Shown here: positions 1-6,101 of the stretch, piece after piece
Position numbering within the stretch: position 1 is the first letter of the stretch
Layout: the number at the start of each line of letters is the position of its first letter
From: Bacilli bacterium
GTDB taxonomy: Bacteria > Bacillota_I > Bacilli_A > RF39 > UBA660
NCBI GenBank assembly: GCA_016296185.1
Contig: JAEDJT010000041.1
Coordinates: 1 to 11,395 of the forward strand
DNA length: 11,395 nt
Direction of reading: 5' to 3'
Notes under the pieces: generated by a model
The model's database searches: none
Seen by the model: the letters and a program-made list of their open reading frames with translations, nothing else
Told to the model about the DNA's origin: nothing
Made by a program: the position numbers and the translations under genes

Positions 1-4
1 TGTC

Positions 5-39
5 GTGATTATAATATCACATAATTTAATATTTGACAA
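5..39 (-). promoter_or_regulatory. Candidate minus-strand promoter with overlapping inverted repeat
   Basis: Read on the minus strand there is a TTGTCA -35-like box (34-39), 17 bases, then TATTAT (11-16) as a -10-like box. It would serve a gene beyond the left edge. A short inverted repeat, GTGAT-N6-ATCAC (5-20), spans the -10 and could be an operator. In such AT-rich DNA both could arise by chance. Confidence 0.3.
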
Positions 40-58
40 AACTTAGATAATCATATAA

Positions 59-88
59 AAAATAAAATCTTATAAAAGATTTTATTTT
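59..88. terminator. Rho-independent terminator after pyrBI
   Basis: A perfect 13-bp AT-rich stem (59-71 with 76-88) closes a 4-base loop. The pyrI stop codon (82-84) lies in one arm. On the minus strand the stem ends in a T-rich stretch. The hairpin is AT-dominated with only one G-C pair, so it is weaker than the others in the window. Confidence 0.55.
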
Positions 89-489
89 ATTCTAGTTTCA
101 CAATATCTACATCTATATACACCATTAACAAGTACAAATACATGATCTAAATCACCTTCAATAGAAGTAATACATCTAGGATTCATACATTTATATACGT
201 TCACAATTTCATTAGGCATTTCAATTTTCTTTTTTTCAATTAATTTATTATTTTTAACTACATTAACAGTAATATCAGGATCAATTGCAGCAAGTTTATT
301 TAAATCTAAATCAATTAATTCACCTATTTTTATAATATCCTTTTTTCCTGTTTTTTTAGATTTAGCATTAGTAATCAATGCTACTTGGCACTCTAACAGA
401 GATAAATTTAAAATATTATATATTTCCATTGCATTACCCGCTTTAATATGGTCAATAACATAACCATTTTCAATACAATCGATATTCAT
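82..489 (-). CDS. pyrI: Aspartate carbamoyltransferase regulatory chain
   Basis: This is the regulatory subunit of aspartate transcarbamoylase, which joins PyrB trimers and binds nucleotide effectors that tune the committed step of pyrimidine synthesis. The 135 residues show the N-terminal nucleotide-binding domain, with the VIDHI segment at 11-15 and the KDIIKI segment at 50-55. These match the CTP-contact segments of the E. coli chain. The C-terminal zinc domain has four cysteines in the expected pattern: C101 and C106 (Cx4C), then C127 and C130 (CxxC). The E. coli protein is about 153 residues; this one is shorter at both ends. The ATG overlaps the pyrB stop by one base (TAATG), and a GGAGG site lies in the last pyrB codons, so the two are translationally coupled. 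Allosteric behaviour is inferred from retained motifs, not shown. Confidence 0.95.
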   Translation of the reverse strand: MNIDCIENGYVIDHIKAGNAMEIYNILNLSLLECQVALITNAKSKKTGKKDIIKIGELIDLDLNKLAAIDPDITVNVVKNNKLIEKKKIEMPNEIVNVYKCMNPRCITSIEGDLDHVFVLVNGVYRCRYCETRIK

Positions 490-1409
490 TATTTAACCTC
501 CAATAATTTAAGAATTAAAGCCATTCTAATATATTTACCATATCTAGCTTGTTTAAAATAGCACGCTCTAGGATCGTCATCAACTTCAGTAGAAATTTCA
601 TTAACTCTAGGAAGAGGATGCATTATACATAAATCTTTTTTTGCTTTAGCTAATTTTTCTTTATTTAAAATATAATAATCTTTTAATCTTACATAATCAT
701 CTTCATTAAAGAATCTTTCTTTTTGAACACGAGTCATATATAAAATATCTAATTCATCCATATATTCTAAAATATCATTAGTTTCAACATAACTAATATT
801 ATTAGCATCTAATTCTTTTTTTACATAATCTGGTAATACAAGTTCATTAGGTGAAATTAAAACAAACTTAATACCTTTATATCTACTCATAGCATTTATT
901 AACGAATGAACAGTTCTACCAAATTTCAAATCACCACATAAACCAATAACTAAATTATCTAATCTACCTTTTTCACGACTAATAGTTATTAAATCAGTTA
1001 ACGTTTGTGTAGGATGATTATGCCCACCATCACCAGCATTTATAATAGGAACACTACTTTTCATTGAAGCAACAAAAGGAGCTCCTTCTTTAGGATGTCT
1101 CATAACAATCAAATCACTATATCCACCAACAACTTGAATAGTATCTATAACACTTTCACCTTTACTTACACTACTACTAGAAGCTTCAGAAAAACCTAAA
1201 ACATTTCCTCCTAAACTAAGCATAGCACTTTCAAAACTAAGTCTAGTTCTAGTACTTGGTTCAAAAAATAAAGTAGCTAATATTTTACCATCACATTTCT
1301 TTTTATAAGAGTCTTCATTAGTGATAATATCATTAGCTACTTTAATTAAATCATTAATTTCTTTTAAAGATAAATCTTTTATATCTATTAAATTCTTTAT
1401 TTTCTTCAT
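489..1409 (-). CDS. pyrB: Aspartate carbamoyltransferase catalytic chain
   Basis: This enzyme condenses carbamoyl phosphate with L-aspartate to N-carbamoyl-L-aspartate in the cytoplasm. At 306 residues it is close to the E. coli chain (about 310). The signature carbamoyl-phosphate motif PSTRTRLSFE is at 51-60. The mobile loop that donates Ser and Lys across the trimer is at 80-85 (SVSKGE). HPTQTL is at 132-137, the aspartate-site segment TRVQKER at 226-232, and MHPLPRVNEI at 263-272. All key catalytic positions appear intact. An AGGAGG site (1417-1422) precedes the ATG, and an extended -10 promoter sits in the 66-base gap upstream. It is followed directly by pyrI, so the enzyme is probably the regulated (PyrB-PyrI) class. 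No pyrR-type attenuator or leader is visible and no other pyr gene is in the window. Confidence 0.97.
   Translation of the reverse strand: MKKIKNLIDIKDLSLKEINDLIKVANDIITNEDSYKKKCDGKILATLFFEPSTRTRLSFESAMLSLGGNVLGFSEASSSSVSKGESVIDTIQVVGGYSDLIVMRHPKEGAPFVASMKSSVPIINAGDGGHNHPTQTLTDLITISREKGRLDNLVIGLCGDLKFGRTVHSLINAMSRYKGIKFVLISPNELVLPDYVKKELDANNISYVETNDILEYMDELDILYMTRVQKERFFNEDDYVRLKDYYILNKEKLAKAKKDLCIMHPLPRVNEISTEVDDDPRACYFKQARYGKYIRMALILKLLEVK
497..501 (-). promoter_or_regulatory. Ribosome binding site of pyrI inside pyrB
   Basis: GGAGG on the minus strand lies within the final codons of pyrB, 7 bases before the pyrI ATG. Together with the TAATG stop-start overlap it fixes the pyrI start and indicates translational coupling. 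Confidence 0.75.
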
Positions 1410-1437
1410 AAATATCCCTCCTATATTTATTTCTACA

Positions 1438-1446
1438 ATTATAACA
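1438..1446 (-). promoter_or_regulatory. Extended -10 promoter of pyrBI
   Basis: TGTTATAAT on the minus strand is a full TGnTATAAT extended -10. No good -35 box is found at 17 bases, where the upstream terminator lies. The predicted leader is only about 20 bases, which leaves little room for attenuation. Confidence 0.6.
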
Positions 1447-1451
1447 TAATA

Positions 1452-1477
1452 AAAAAAGAACCAAAAGGCTCTTTTTT
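1452..1477 (-). terminator. Terminator of the 488-residue orphan gene
   Basis: The 11-bp stem (1452-1462 with 1467-1477) has a 4-base loop and T-rich 3' arm. One pair is a G-U wobble on minus-strand RNA but an A-C mismatch on plus-strand RNA, so the hairpin suits minus-strand transcription. It overlaps the gene's stop codon (1476-1478). Confidence 0.75.
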
Positions 1478-2942
1478 AAATTTTATGTTTTAATTTAAAT
1501 TCTTTTAAATATTCAACTGAAGAATCATTACCAGCTCTGTCTACATATTTTTTTAAACGAGATTCCCATTCACCACTATGATATTTACGATCAACTAAAG
1601 GTTCATCTTTTAATACTTGTTTATCCATCTTACTCATCTTATCAAAATATTCAATATCCATAATATAAAGAGCTTCATCATGAGCTGGAGTACCATTACC
1701 ATAATCTAAGAATAATTTATCTAATATTACAATACCATTAGGATAAATATAAGCAATATATCCATTAAAATCATTTAATCCCATAAGTTTAATAACATAA
1801 TTAGACGAATCATAGAACTTAATTTTACGATCATAAATTTCATATCTTTTCTTAATAACTTTTTCACGTTCATCTTTAGATAAATAATTATATTTTCTAT
1901 TTAAAAATTCTATTACTTTATTTCTTTCATTTTCGTTAAATAAATCAGCATCACCATCAGGGACAATAAACCAATTAACACATTTCCCATAATGTTTTTT
2001 AATATGATTCTCTACATGATTAATATGATATCCCTTAAAGAAACTTCTTTCAGAATCTAAAGGTTTTAAATCTTTATACATTTTAAATAATTTAATATAT
2101 CCATTAAATACTTTTTTAAAAGAAACAGTATTACCATCAACATTAATAGATAAATCTTTATTACCAGAAACTTTATATTCTCTAATATAAGCAGCTAAAT
2201 ATTTAACACAATCTTGAACTTCATCAAAAGAATCACTATTATTTGCTTTTTCTAAATATTTAAAAGCAACATATAATTCAAACTTATCTTTATCAAGGCC
2301 TTTAAAATCATTTAAATTCAAAGGATTTCTAGTTGTATATCCTTCAACAAATTGTCTTCTAACAACTAAGTTTCTATACATAGCACATTGATGACTCATA
2401 AAATAATTAAATCTAGTATCAAATCCATATGTATTGTAATAATCCCATAATTGCTTTTTTCTAACTGGATCAGTAGTATCTTTAATAGTTTGATATGCTC
2501 TAGAACTTAAAGAATAATCATCGTATATCAAAGGAAACTCTTTTTCTAATTCTTCAGGAGTTTTTATTTTTTTTAAAACTTCTACTCTAGCAAGCATTTC
2601 ATTCATCAAATCATAATCATTAAAATTTTCACTAGAATTATTAACTCCTAATATGTTTTTTAATTTTCTAATAAAAGGAACAGCAGAAATATTTAAAGTA
2701 GTTTCACTATCCTTATAATTAGTATATAAACATAAAGAATCAAAAAAATAATGTTGAGCTTTTGAAAAACCACAAATATTTCTAATATTTTTTTGGAACT
2801 CATTTCTAACTTTAATCAATTCATTAGTTAATAGAGCGCTATCAGAAGCACATTCACGTAATAAGACACTATTATCTAATTCAATAATTGTATAATTAGG
2901 AATACCTTTATTAATAGCATTATATAACTCATTATAATTCAT
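1476..2942 (-). CDS. Uncharacterised 488-residue soluble protein
   Basis: I do not recognise this family. The 488-residue product has no signal peptide and no membrane segment, so it is probably cytoplasmic. It is rich in Lys, Asp, Asn and Tyr. Visible landmarks are a helical N-terminal half, a His-rich stretch at 306-317 (H306, H309, H313, H317), and a C-terminal part from about 385 with a beta-like segment (NGYIAYIYPNGIVILDKLF, 393-411) followed by charged helices. None of these is a motif I can assign to an enzyme. The ATG follows GAGGTGAT at a normal distance. It has its own promoter with -35 and -10 and its own terminator, so it is a single-gene unit even though it sits between pyrBI and a peptidase operon. 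It could be a lineage-specific protein. The reading frame is secure; function is unknown. Confidence 0.85.
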   Translation of the reverse strand: MNYNELYNAINKGIPNYTIIELDNSVLLRECASDSALLTNELIKVRNEFQKNIRNICGFSKAQHYFFDSLCLYTNYKDSETTLNISAVPFIRKLKNILGVNNSSENFNDYDLMNEMLARVEVLKKIKTPEELEKEFPLIYDDYSLSSRAYQTIKDTTDPVRKKQLWDYYNTYGFDTRFNYFMSHQCAMYRNLVVRRQFVEGYTTRNPLNLNDFKGLDKDKFELYVAFKYLEKANNSDSFDEVQDCVKYLAAYIREYKVSGNKDLSINVDGNTVSFKKVFNGYIKLFKMYKDLKPLDSERSFFKGYHINHVENHIKKHYGKCVNWFIVPDGDADLFNENERNKVIEFLNRKYNYLSKDEREKVIKKRYEIYDRKIKFYDSSNYVIKLMGLNDFNGYIAYIYPNGIVILDKLFLDYGNGTPAHDEALYIMDIEYFDKMSKMDKQVLKDEPLVDRKYHSGEWESRLKKYVDRAGNDSSVEYLKEFKLKHKI

Positions 2943-2964
2943 AGTATCACCTCAAATTTAATAT

Positions 2965-2993
2965 ATTATATTTAACATAAATTAAAAAATCAA
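2965..2993 (-). promoter_or_regulatory. Promoter of the 488-residue orphan gene
   Basis: On the minus strand TTGATT (2988-2993), 17 bases, then TATAAT (2965-2970). Spacing is ideal and the -10 is perfect. This is one of the best vegetative-type promoters in the window. It starts just after the terminator of the preceding operon. Confidence 0.7.
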
Positions 2994-2999
2994 ATAAAA

Positions 3000-3033
3000 A
3001 GAACTATATCTTTTTTAATAAAAGCATAGTTCT
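3000..3033 (-). terminator. Terminator of the peptidase/HExxH operon
   Basis: On the minus strand AGAACTAT (3026-3033) pairs with ATAGTTCT (3000-3007). The 18-base interior can form a second CTTTT/AAAAG helix, and TTTTATTTGATTTTTT follows. The hairpin covers the last ten codons and the TAG stop of the HExxH gene. Confidence 0.6.
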
Positions 3034-3813
3034 AGTTTTATCTGAAATTGGAAAACCATATCTTGTTTTTTCAATTTCGGATAAATTTTCAGAATAATAT
3101 ATTCTTTTATATTCTTTATATAGTTTAATTTTTCTAAATGTTTCATCAATGCATCCTAAATTATTATTTTTATAACCTAACTTCATAAAAGATTGTCTCA
3201 TATATAAGAATATCTTATACATTTTTAAATCCTTCTCTAATAAAGATAATTCCATCATAATATCACAAGCTTCAATATTAGCATTACGTTCTAAGAAATA
3301 TTTATCATGATTTTCATCATATAATCTTAAATGATAAACTCTCTTCATTTGACTTATAAAATCACAATAATTAGGTTTAACTAAAATATCATACATCATT
3401 TTATAACTTTGTCTTAATAAATCAGATTCGCATCTAACTATTCCATCAGCCATTAAATATTGATAAGAATGTTCAATTTCATGAATTAACATAAAAAGAA
3501 TAAAATAATTACTTAAAATTTTTAAATCATCATACTCAAAATTATTTTTTATAGGAATAATATTATTAGATAACCAATCTTCAATTCCACTTACAGAAAT
3601 ATTTATAGAATTATTTTGAGGAACAAAAGAAATAGAATCTCTATCACTAACATCTTTAATTGAATATTTAACTAAAGGTTGAAGTTTATCATCTTTAGGT
3701 ACAAGTAAAGAAAGAACATATTCTAAAACATGCCTATTTAAACCAGTTTTATCAATAAGTACCAAAGAATAATAATAATCTTTAATATTAATATTTCTTT
3801 TAAATTGTTCCAT
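3004..3813 (-). CDS. HExxH zincin-like protein, function unknown
   Basis: The 269-residue product has a hydrophobic helix leading into HEIEH at 111-115, the classic HExxH zinc-binding and catalytic motif of metallopeptidases. About 60 residues later lies ERNANIEA (175-182), whose E-x-x-A-N-x-x-A pattern resembles the glutamate-bearing motif of ImmA/IrrE (COG2856) peptidases, although the spacing is longer than usual there. A glutamate in this segment could be the third zinc ligand. There is no signal peptide and no clear transmembrane span, so a cytoplasmic location is likely. The ATG has an AAAGG site and lies three bases after the stop of the upstream M15 peptidase gene, so the two are co-transcribed. 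This is the only TAG-terminated gene in the window. The zincin assignment is inferred from motifs; the substrate is unknown. Confidence 0.8.
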   Translation of the reverse strand: MEQFKRNINIKDYYYSLVLIDKTGLNRHVLEYVLSLLVPKDDKLQPLVKYSIKDVSDRDSISFVPQNNSINISVSGIEDWLSNNIIPIKNNFEYDDLKILSNYFILFMLIHEIEHSYQYLMADGIVRCESDLLRQSYKMMYDILVKPNYCDFISQMKRVYHLRLYDENHDKYFLERNANIEACDIMMELSLLEKDLKMYKIFLYMRQSFMKLGYKNNNLGCIDETFRKIKLYKEYKRIYYSENLSEIEKTRYGFPISDKTRTMLLLKKI

Positions 3814-3816
3814 ACA

Positions 3817-4362
3817 TTACCTTTCTAAATACTCCTCTAAAGTAAGATCTCCAATTTTCATAGCTAAATCTTCACCAACATATCTAATATGCCAAGGTTC
3901 ATAAGGATAACCAGTAATATCTTCTTTACCTTTAGGATATCTTAAAATAAAACCAAAATATTTTAAACAAGAATGAATTTTATTAAATTCATCTTCACAT
4001 TTTAATAATTCATTATTATCATCAATTAATTTATCACCATTATATAAACATATATCAATAGCTAATCCAGTATGATGTTCGGAAGTTCCAGGCATAGCAA
4101 CAACGCTTTCAGCATAATCAATACCATATTTATCCATAAATTCAAGAAATAAATTCTCTTGTTTTTCTAAACTTCTATATCCACTAGATATATCAATCTT
4201 AATTCCTTCAATTTTCAAATGAGCACGTAACATTTCATAATGTCTAAATGTTTCTGATTCAATATATATAAGTTCTTCATCACTATTCTCATATTCAACC
4301 ATTTTAAAATCTTTAATCATATTTTCATTAAATAAATGTTTTTTATTAACTAATAGAATCAT
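3817..4362 (-). CDS. M15-family D,D-peptidase, VanXY-like, cytoplasmic
   Basis: This is a zinc D,D-peptidase of family M15 (VanY/VanXY fold), expected to cleave D-Ala-D-Ala from peptidoglycan precursors or dipeptide. Over its 181 residues it has SSGYRS (59-64), MPGTSEHHTGLAID (90-103), giving zinc ligands H96 and D103, then EPWHIRYVG (155-163) with catalytic E155 and ligand H158. There is no signal peptide or membrane anchor, unlike VanY and DacB. In length, in its LVNKKH-type N-terminus, and in the YGFILRYP...ITG...YEPWH and TLEEY segments it resembles my recollection of the cytoplasmic enterococcal VanXY enzymes (about 190 residues). No van ligase, racemase or two-component genes are present, so resistance should not be inferred. 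A housekeeping or recycling role is equally possible. It is first in an operon with the HExxH gene; the ATG follows GAGGT. Confidence 0.88.
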   Translation of the reverse strand: MILLVNKKHLFNENMIKDFKMVEYENSDEELIYIESETFRHYEMLRAHLKIEGIKIDISSGYRSLEKQENLFLEFMDKYGIDYAESVVAMPGTSEHHTGLAIDICLYNGDKLIDDNNELLKCEDEFNKIHSCLKYFGFILRYPKGKEDITGYPYEPWHIRYVGEDLAMKIGDLTLEEYLER

Positions 4363-4385
4363 ATATATACCTCATTTATATTACT

Positions 4386-4394
4386 ATTATAACA
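4386..4394 (-). promoter_or_regulatory. Extended -10 promoter of the peptidase operon
   Basis: TGTTATAAT on the minus strand is identical to the pyrBI extended -10. There is no convincing -35 at 17 bases. It lies about 25 bases upstream of the M15 peptidase start. Confidence 0.55.
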
Positions 4395-4430
4395 TATTTT
4401 AAAAATTTGATATTTTTTTATATTTTTTTG

Positions 4431-4459
4431 TTGCATTTTTAAAATTAAATTGATATACT
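4431..4459 (+). promoter_or_regulatory. Candidate distal tRNA promoter P1
   Basis: TTGCAT (4431-4436), 17 bases, then TATACT (4454-4459) preceded by TGA, which makes an extended -10. It points toward the tRNA genes about 95 bases downstream. The -35 sequence is the same as in the proximal promoter. Confidence 0.45.
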
Positions 4460-4503
4460 TAACTAGTCAGCAAGAAGACAAGTAAAAAAATTCAAAAAAA
4501 TAC

Positions 4504-4532
4504 TTGCATTAATTACTGATATAAGTTATAAT
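4504..4532 (+). promoter_or_regulatory. Proximal tRNA promoter P2
   Basis: TTGCAT (4504-4509), exactly 17 bases, then a perfect TATAAT (4527-4532). It ends 20 bases before tRNA-Ile. This is the likely main promoter of the tRNA pair. Confidence 0.65.
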
Positions 4533-4552
4533 TAAAAAGTCCTAAAGCAAAT

Positions 4553-4629
<77 letters not shown>

Positions 4630-4639
4630 TTTATTTTAT

Positions 4640-4715
4640 GGCCCGTTGGTGAAGCGGTTAACACATATGCCTTTCACGCATACATGCATGGGTTCAAATC
4701 CCGTACGGGTCACCA
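4640..4715 (+). tRNA. tRNA-Glu (anticodon UUC)
   Basis: A 76-base cloverleaf. The acceptor GGCCCGT pairs with ACGGGTC (one G-U), the anticodon stem is TATGC/GCATA around TTC (4673-4675), and the T stem is ATGGG/CCCGT. The 3' CCA is encoded. It lies 10 bases after tRNA-Ile and is co-transcribed with it. Confidence 0.97.
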
Positions 4716-4725
4716 TTTAGAAATT

Positions 4726-4750
4726 AACTACTCTATTGAGTAGTTTTTTT
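4726..4750 (+). terminator. Terminator of the tRNA operon
   Basis: AACTACTC pairs with GAGTAGTT (8 bp) around loop TATT, followed by an uninterrupted T run to 4750. It is a classic intrinsic terminator 10 bases after tRNA-Glu. Confidence 0.9.
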
Positions 4751-4770
4751 GTGTTTAAAAATTAAGTCAT

Positions 4771-4796
4771 AAAAAAAGAATCTTTTTAAGATTCTT
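4771..4796 (-). terminator. Terminator of the Yip1-like gene
   Basis: On the minus strand AAGAATCTT and AAGATTCTT form a 9-bp stem (4776-4784 with 4788-4796), followed by at least five T (4771-4775). It overlaps the gene's TAA stop (4795-4797). It faces the tRNA terminator, so the convergent units are insulated from each other. Confidence 0.85.
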
Positions 4797-6009
4797 AATG
4801 TAACATACTAATAGCATCAATGATATTAGCATAAAATACTTTAAATACAATAAACATTAAAACTACATATATTAAACCTAAATTAATAACATTATATATA
4901 ATATTTTTATTTACTGAATCTATAGATAATAAATTATTTATTCCACTTATAAATGAAACAATAGAATATATTAAACTAACACCTAGCAATGAAAGACCAA
5001 TAAAACCAGATATAATACTTCCTAAAGGAAATAATATAGTAATACCAGCAATAAATGGAATAAATGCTATATTAGCAACCATTAAATATCTACCAAAAGC
5101 AATACCTTTGCTTTTTATAAAAGAAGATGCATAATAAACTCCAGATATAATGGCTATAGAAATACCACTCATCATAACTCCACTTACAATAACACCTAAC
5201 CAGTTGACATTCATTAAATTATTAGGATCAAAACTAGTATATGATGCACCATTAACTAAACTATAGCCGGTAGAAAAACATCCAGAAACAATACTAGAAA
5301 CAATATTTACAACAACAGCAATTAAAGTAATAAACAATGTTACTTTAGCGGCAACAAAATTATCTCTATACTTATTCCCCTCTTCTACCATAGTAGTTCC
5401 AGGTTTAATTAAAGAATTAATACATAAATTAATAACATCTTTAATAGAAACTTCTACACTAGCATAATTAAATGTTTCTTCAGCAGGTGCAACAGGATTA
5501 ACAGGAATTGGATTATTAGCATTATTAAGAGCATCCATTTGTTGTTTATCTCTTTCTAACTCTTCAGTAGTTTTAGGTTGAACTTGATTATTAACCGAAA
5601 CTTCAGGAGCTGAAACTGTAGTTTGAACAGCAACAGTAGGTTCACTAACTGAAGTAGTTGCTTGTACTGATTCAGTTTGAGTATTAACACTAGGAATACT
5701 AACAGGTGCAACTGAAGGATTACTAACATCAACAGAAGGTTTAATAGTTTGACCAACTGGAGCACTAACACTTAAAGGAGCAACATCATTAGCTTTATAA
5801 GTCTCATTTTGTGATTTAATATTAGTTTCTAAAACTTCAGGAGTATTATCAATAACTGGTTGAGGAGCTAAAACAGTTTCATTTCCACCATTAAAAGAAA
5901 CATTACTACCTGGAGTAAAAGCCTTTATATCATTTTGAGGCGTATTAAAAAATACATTATTATTAAAGTCATCAACTTCTTTTTCTTTTTTTATACCAAA
6001 TAAACCCAT
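4795..6009 (-). CDS. Yip1-like membrane protein with long low-complexity N-terminus
   Basis: The corrected product is 404 residues. The N-terminal 180 or so residues are hydrophilic and low in complexity, rich in Val, Pro, Ser, Thr, Asn and Gln, with a charged start (GIKKEKE). From about 190 comes a membrane domain with roughly five TM segments (near 219-245, 271-295, 305-327, 330-355 and 370-395 in the 404-residue numbering). The segment just before TM1 ends in LIKPGTTM, and a GRYLMVANIAFIPF stretch follows TM2. This layout resembles the Yip1-type domain (PF04893). The family match is moderate and no biochemical role is established for such bacterial proteins. The frame extends to a TTG at 6018, but that codon abuts the AGGAG site; the ATG at 6007-6009 is 9 bases from it and is preferred. 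The gene is divergent from slipin and has its own extended -10 promoter and terminator. Confidence 0.85.
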   Translation of the reverse strand: MGLFGIKKEKEVDDFNNNVFFNTPQNDIKAFTPGSNVSFNGGNETVLAPQPVIDNTPEVLETNIKSQNETYKANDVAPLSVSAPVGQTIKPSVDVSNPSVAPVSIPSVNTQTESVQATTSVSEPTVAVQTTVSAPEVSVNNQVQPKTTEELERDKQQMDALNNANNPIPVNPVAPAEETFNYASVEVSIKDVINLCINSLIKPGTTMVEEGNKYRDNFVAAKVTLFITLIAVVVNIVSSIVSGCFSTGYSLVNGASYTSFDPNNLMNVNWLGVIVSGVMMSGISIAIISGVYYASSFIKSKGIAFGRYLMVANIAFIPFIAGITILFPLGSIISGFIGLSLLGVSLIYSIVSFISGINNLLSIDSVNKNIIYNVINLGLIYVVLMFIVFKVFYANIIDAISMLH

Positions 6010-6018
6010 ATGAGCCAA

Positions 6019-6023
6019 CTCCT
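6019..6023 (-). promoter_or_regulatory. Ribosome binding site deciding the Yip1-like start
   Basis: AGGAG on the minus strand lies 9 bases before the ATG at 6009 and directly against the TTG at 6018. A start needs a gap after the site, so TTG is excluded and the protein begins MGLFGIKK. Confidence 0.7.
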
Positions 6024-6033
6024 ATTCTATATA

Positions 6034-6042
6034 ATTATATCA
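6034..6042 (-). promoter_or_regulatory. Extended -10 promoter of the Yip1-like gene
   Basis: TGATATAAT on the minus strand is a full TGnTATAAT. The -35 at 17 bases is poor (TTATTA). It is in the 92-base divergent gap shared with slipin. Confidence 0.55.
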
Positions 6043-6069
6043 TAATTAATATAAAATAATAATAAAATA

Positions 6070-6078
6070 TGATATGAT
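6070..6078 (+). promoter_or_regulatory. Candidate slipin promoter
   Basis: TGATATGAT resembles an extended -10 (TGnTATnAT) about 23 bases before the slipin ATG. There is no recognisable -35. The region is a repetitive ATATG run, so the exact site is uncertain. Confidence 0.35.
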
Positions 6079-6101
6079 ATATGTAGAAAGGAAATAAAAA
6101 A

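Noticed and set aside
33..59. Plus-strand TTGACA (33-38) as a promoter
   Set aside because: The only -10-like sequence (TATAAA, 54-59) is 15 bases away, and transcription would run antisense into pyrI straight through the terminator hairpin.
1410..1475. Pyrimidine attenuator or riboswitch before pyrB
   Set aside because: The gap is 66 bases, and the only hairpin is the terminator of the upstream gene, which lies before the extended -10. The remaining leader is about 20 bases.
3817..4362. A glycopeptide-resistance cluster
   Set aside because: Only the VanXY-like peptidase is present. No D-Ala-D-Ser or D-Ala-D-Lac ligase, serine racemase or VanRS is nearby, and signal-less M15 peptidases also occur outside resistance clusters.
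4363..4552. A small gene or RNA in the widest intergenic gap (190 bases)
   Set aside because: It holds the divergent promoters of the peptidase operon and the tRNA genes. No open frame with a ribosome site and no stable fold is visible.
5556..5771. A 71-residue minus-strand open frame rich in Leu
   Set aside because: It lies entirely inside the Yip1-like gene in another frame. Its Leu-rich composition is the shadow of the Val/Thr/Pro/Ser-rich region, and there is no ribosome site.
6010..6018. TTG start for the Yip1-like protein (MAHMGLF...)
   Set aside because: The TTG directly touches the AGGAG ribosome site, leaving no spacing. The ATG nine bases on fits.
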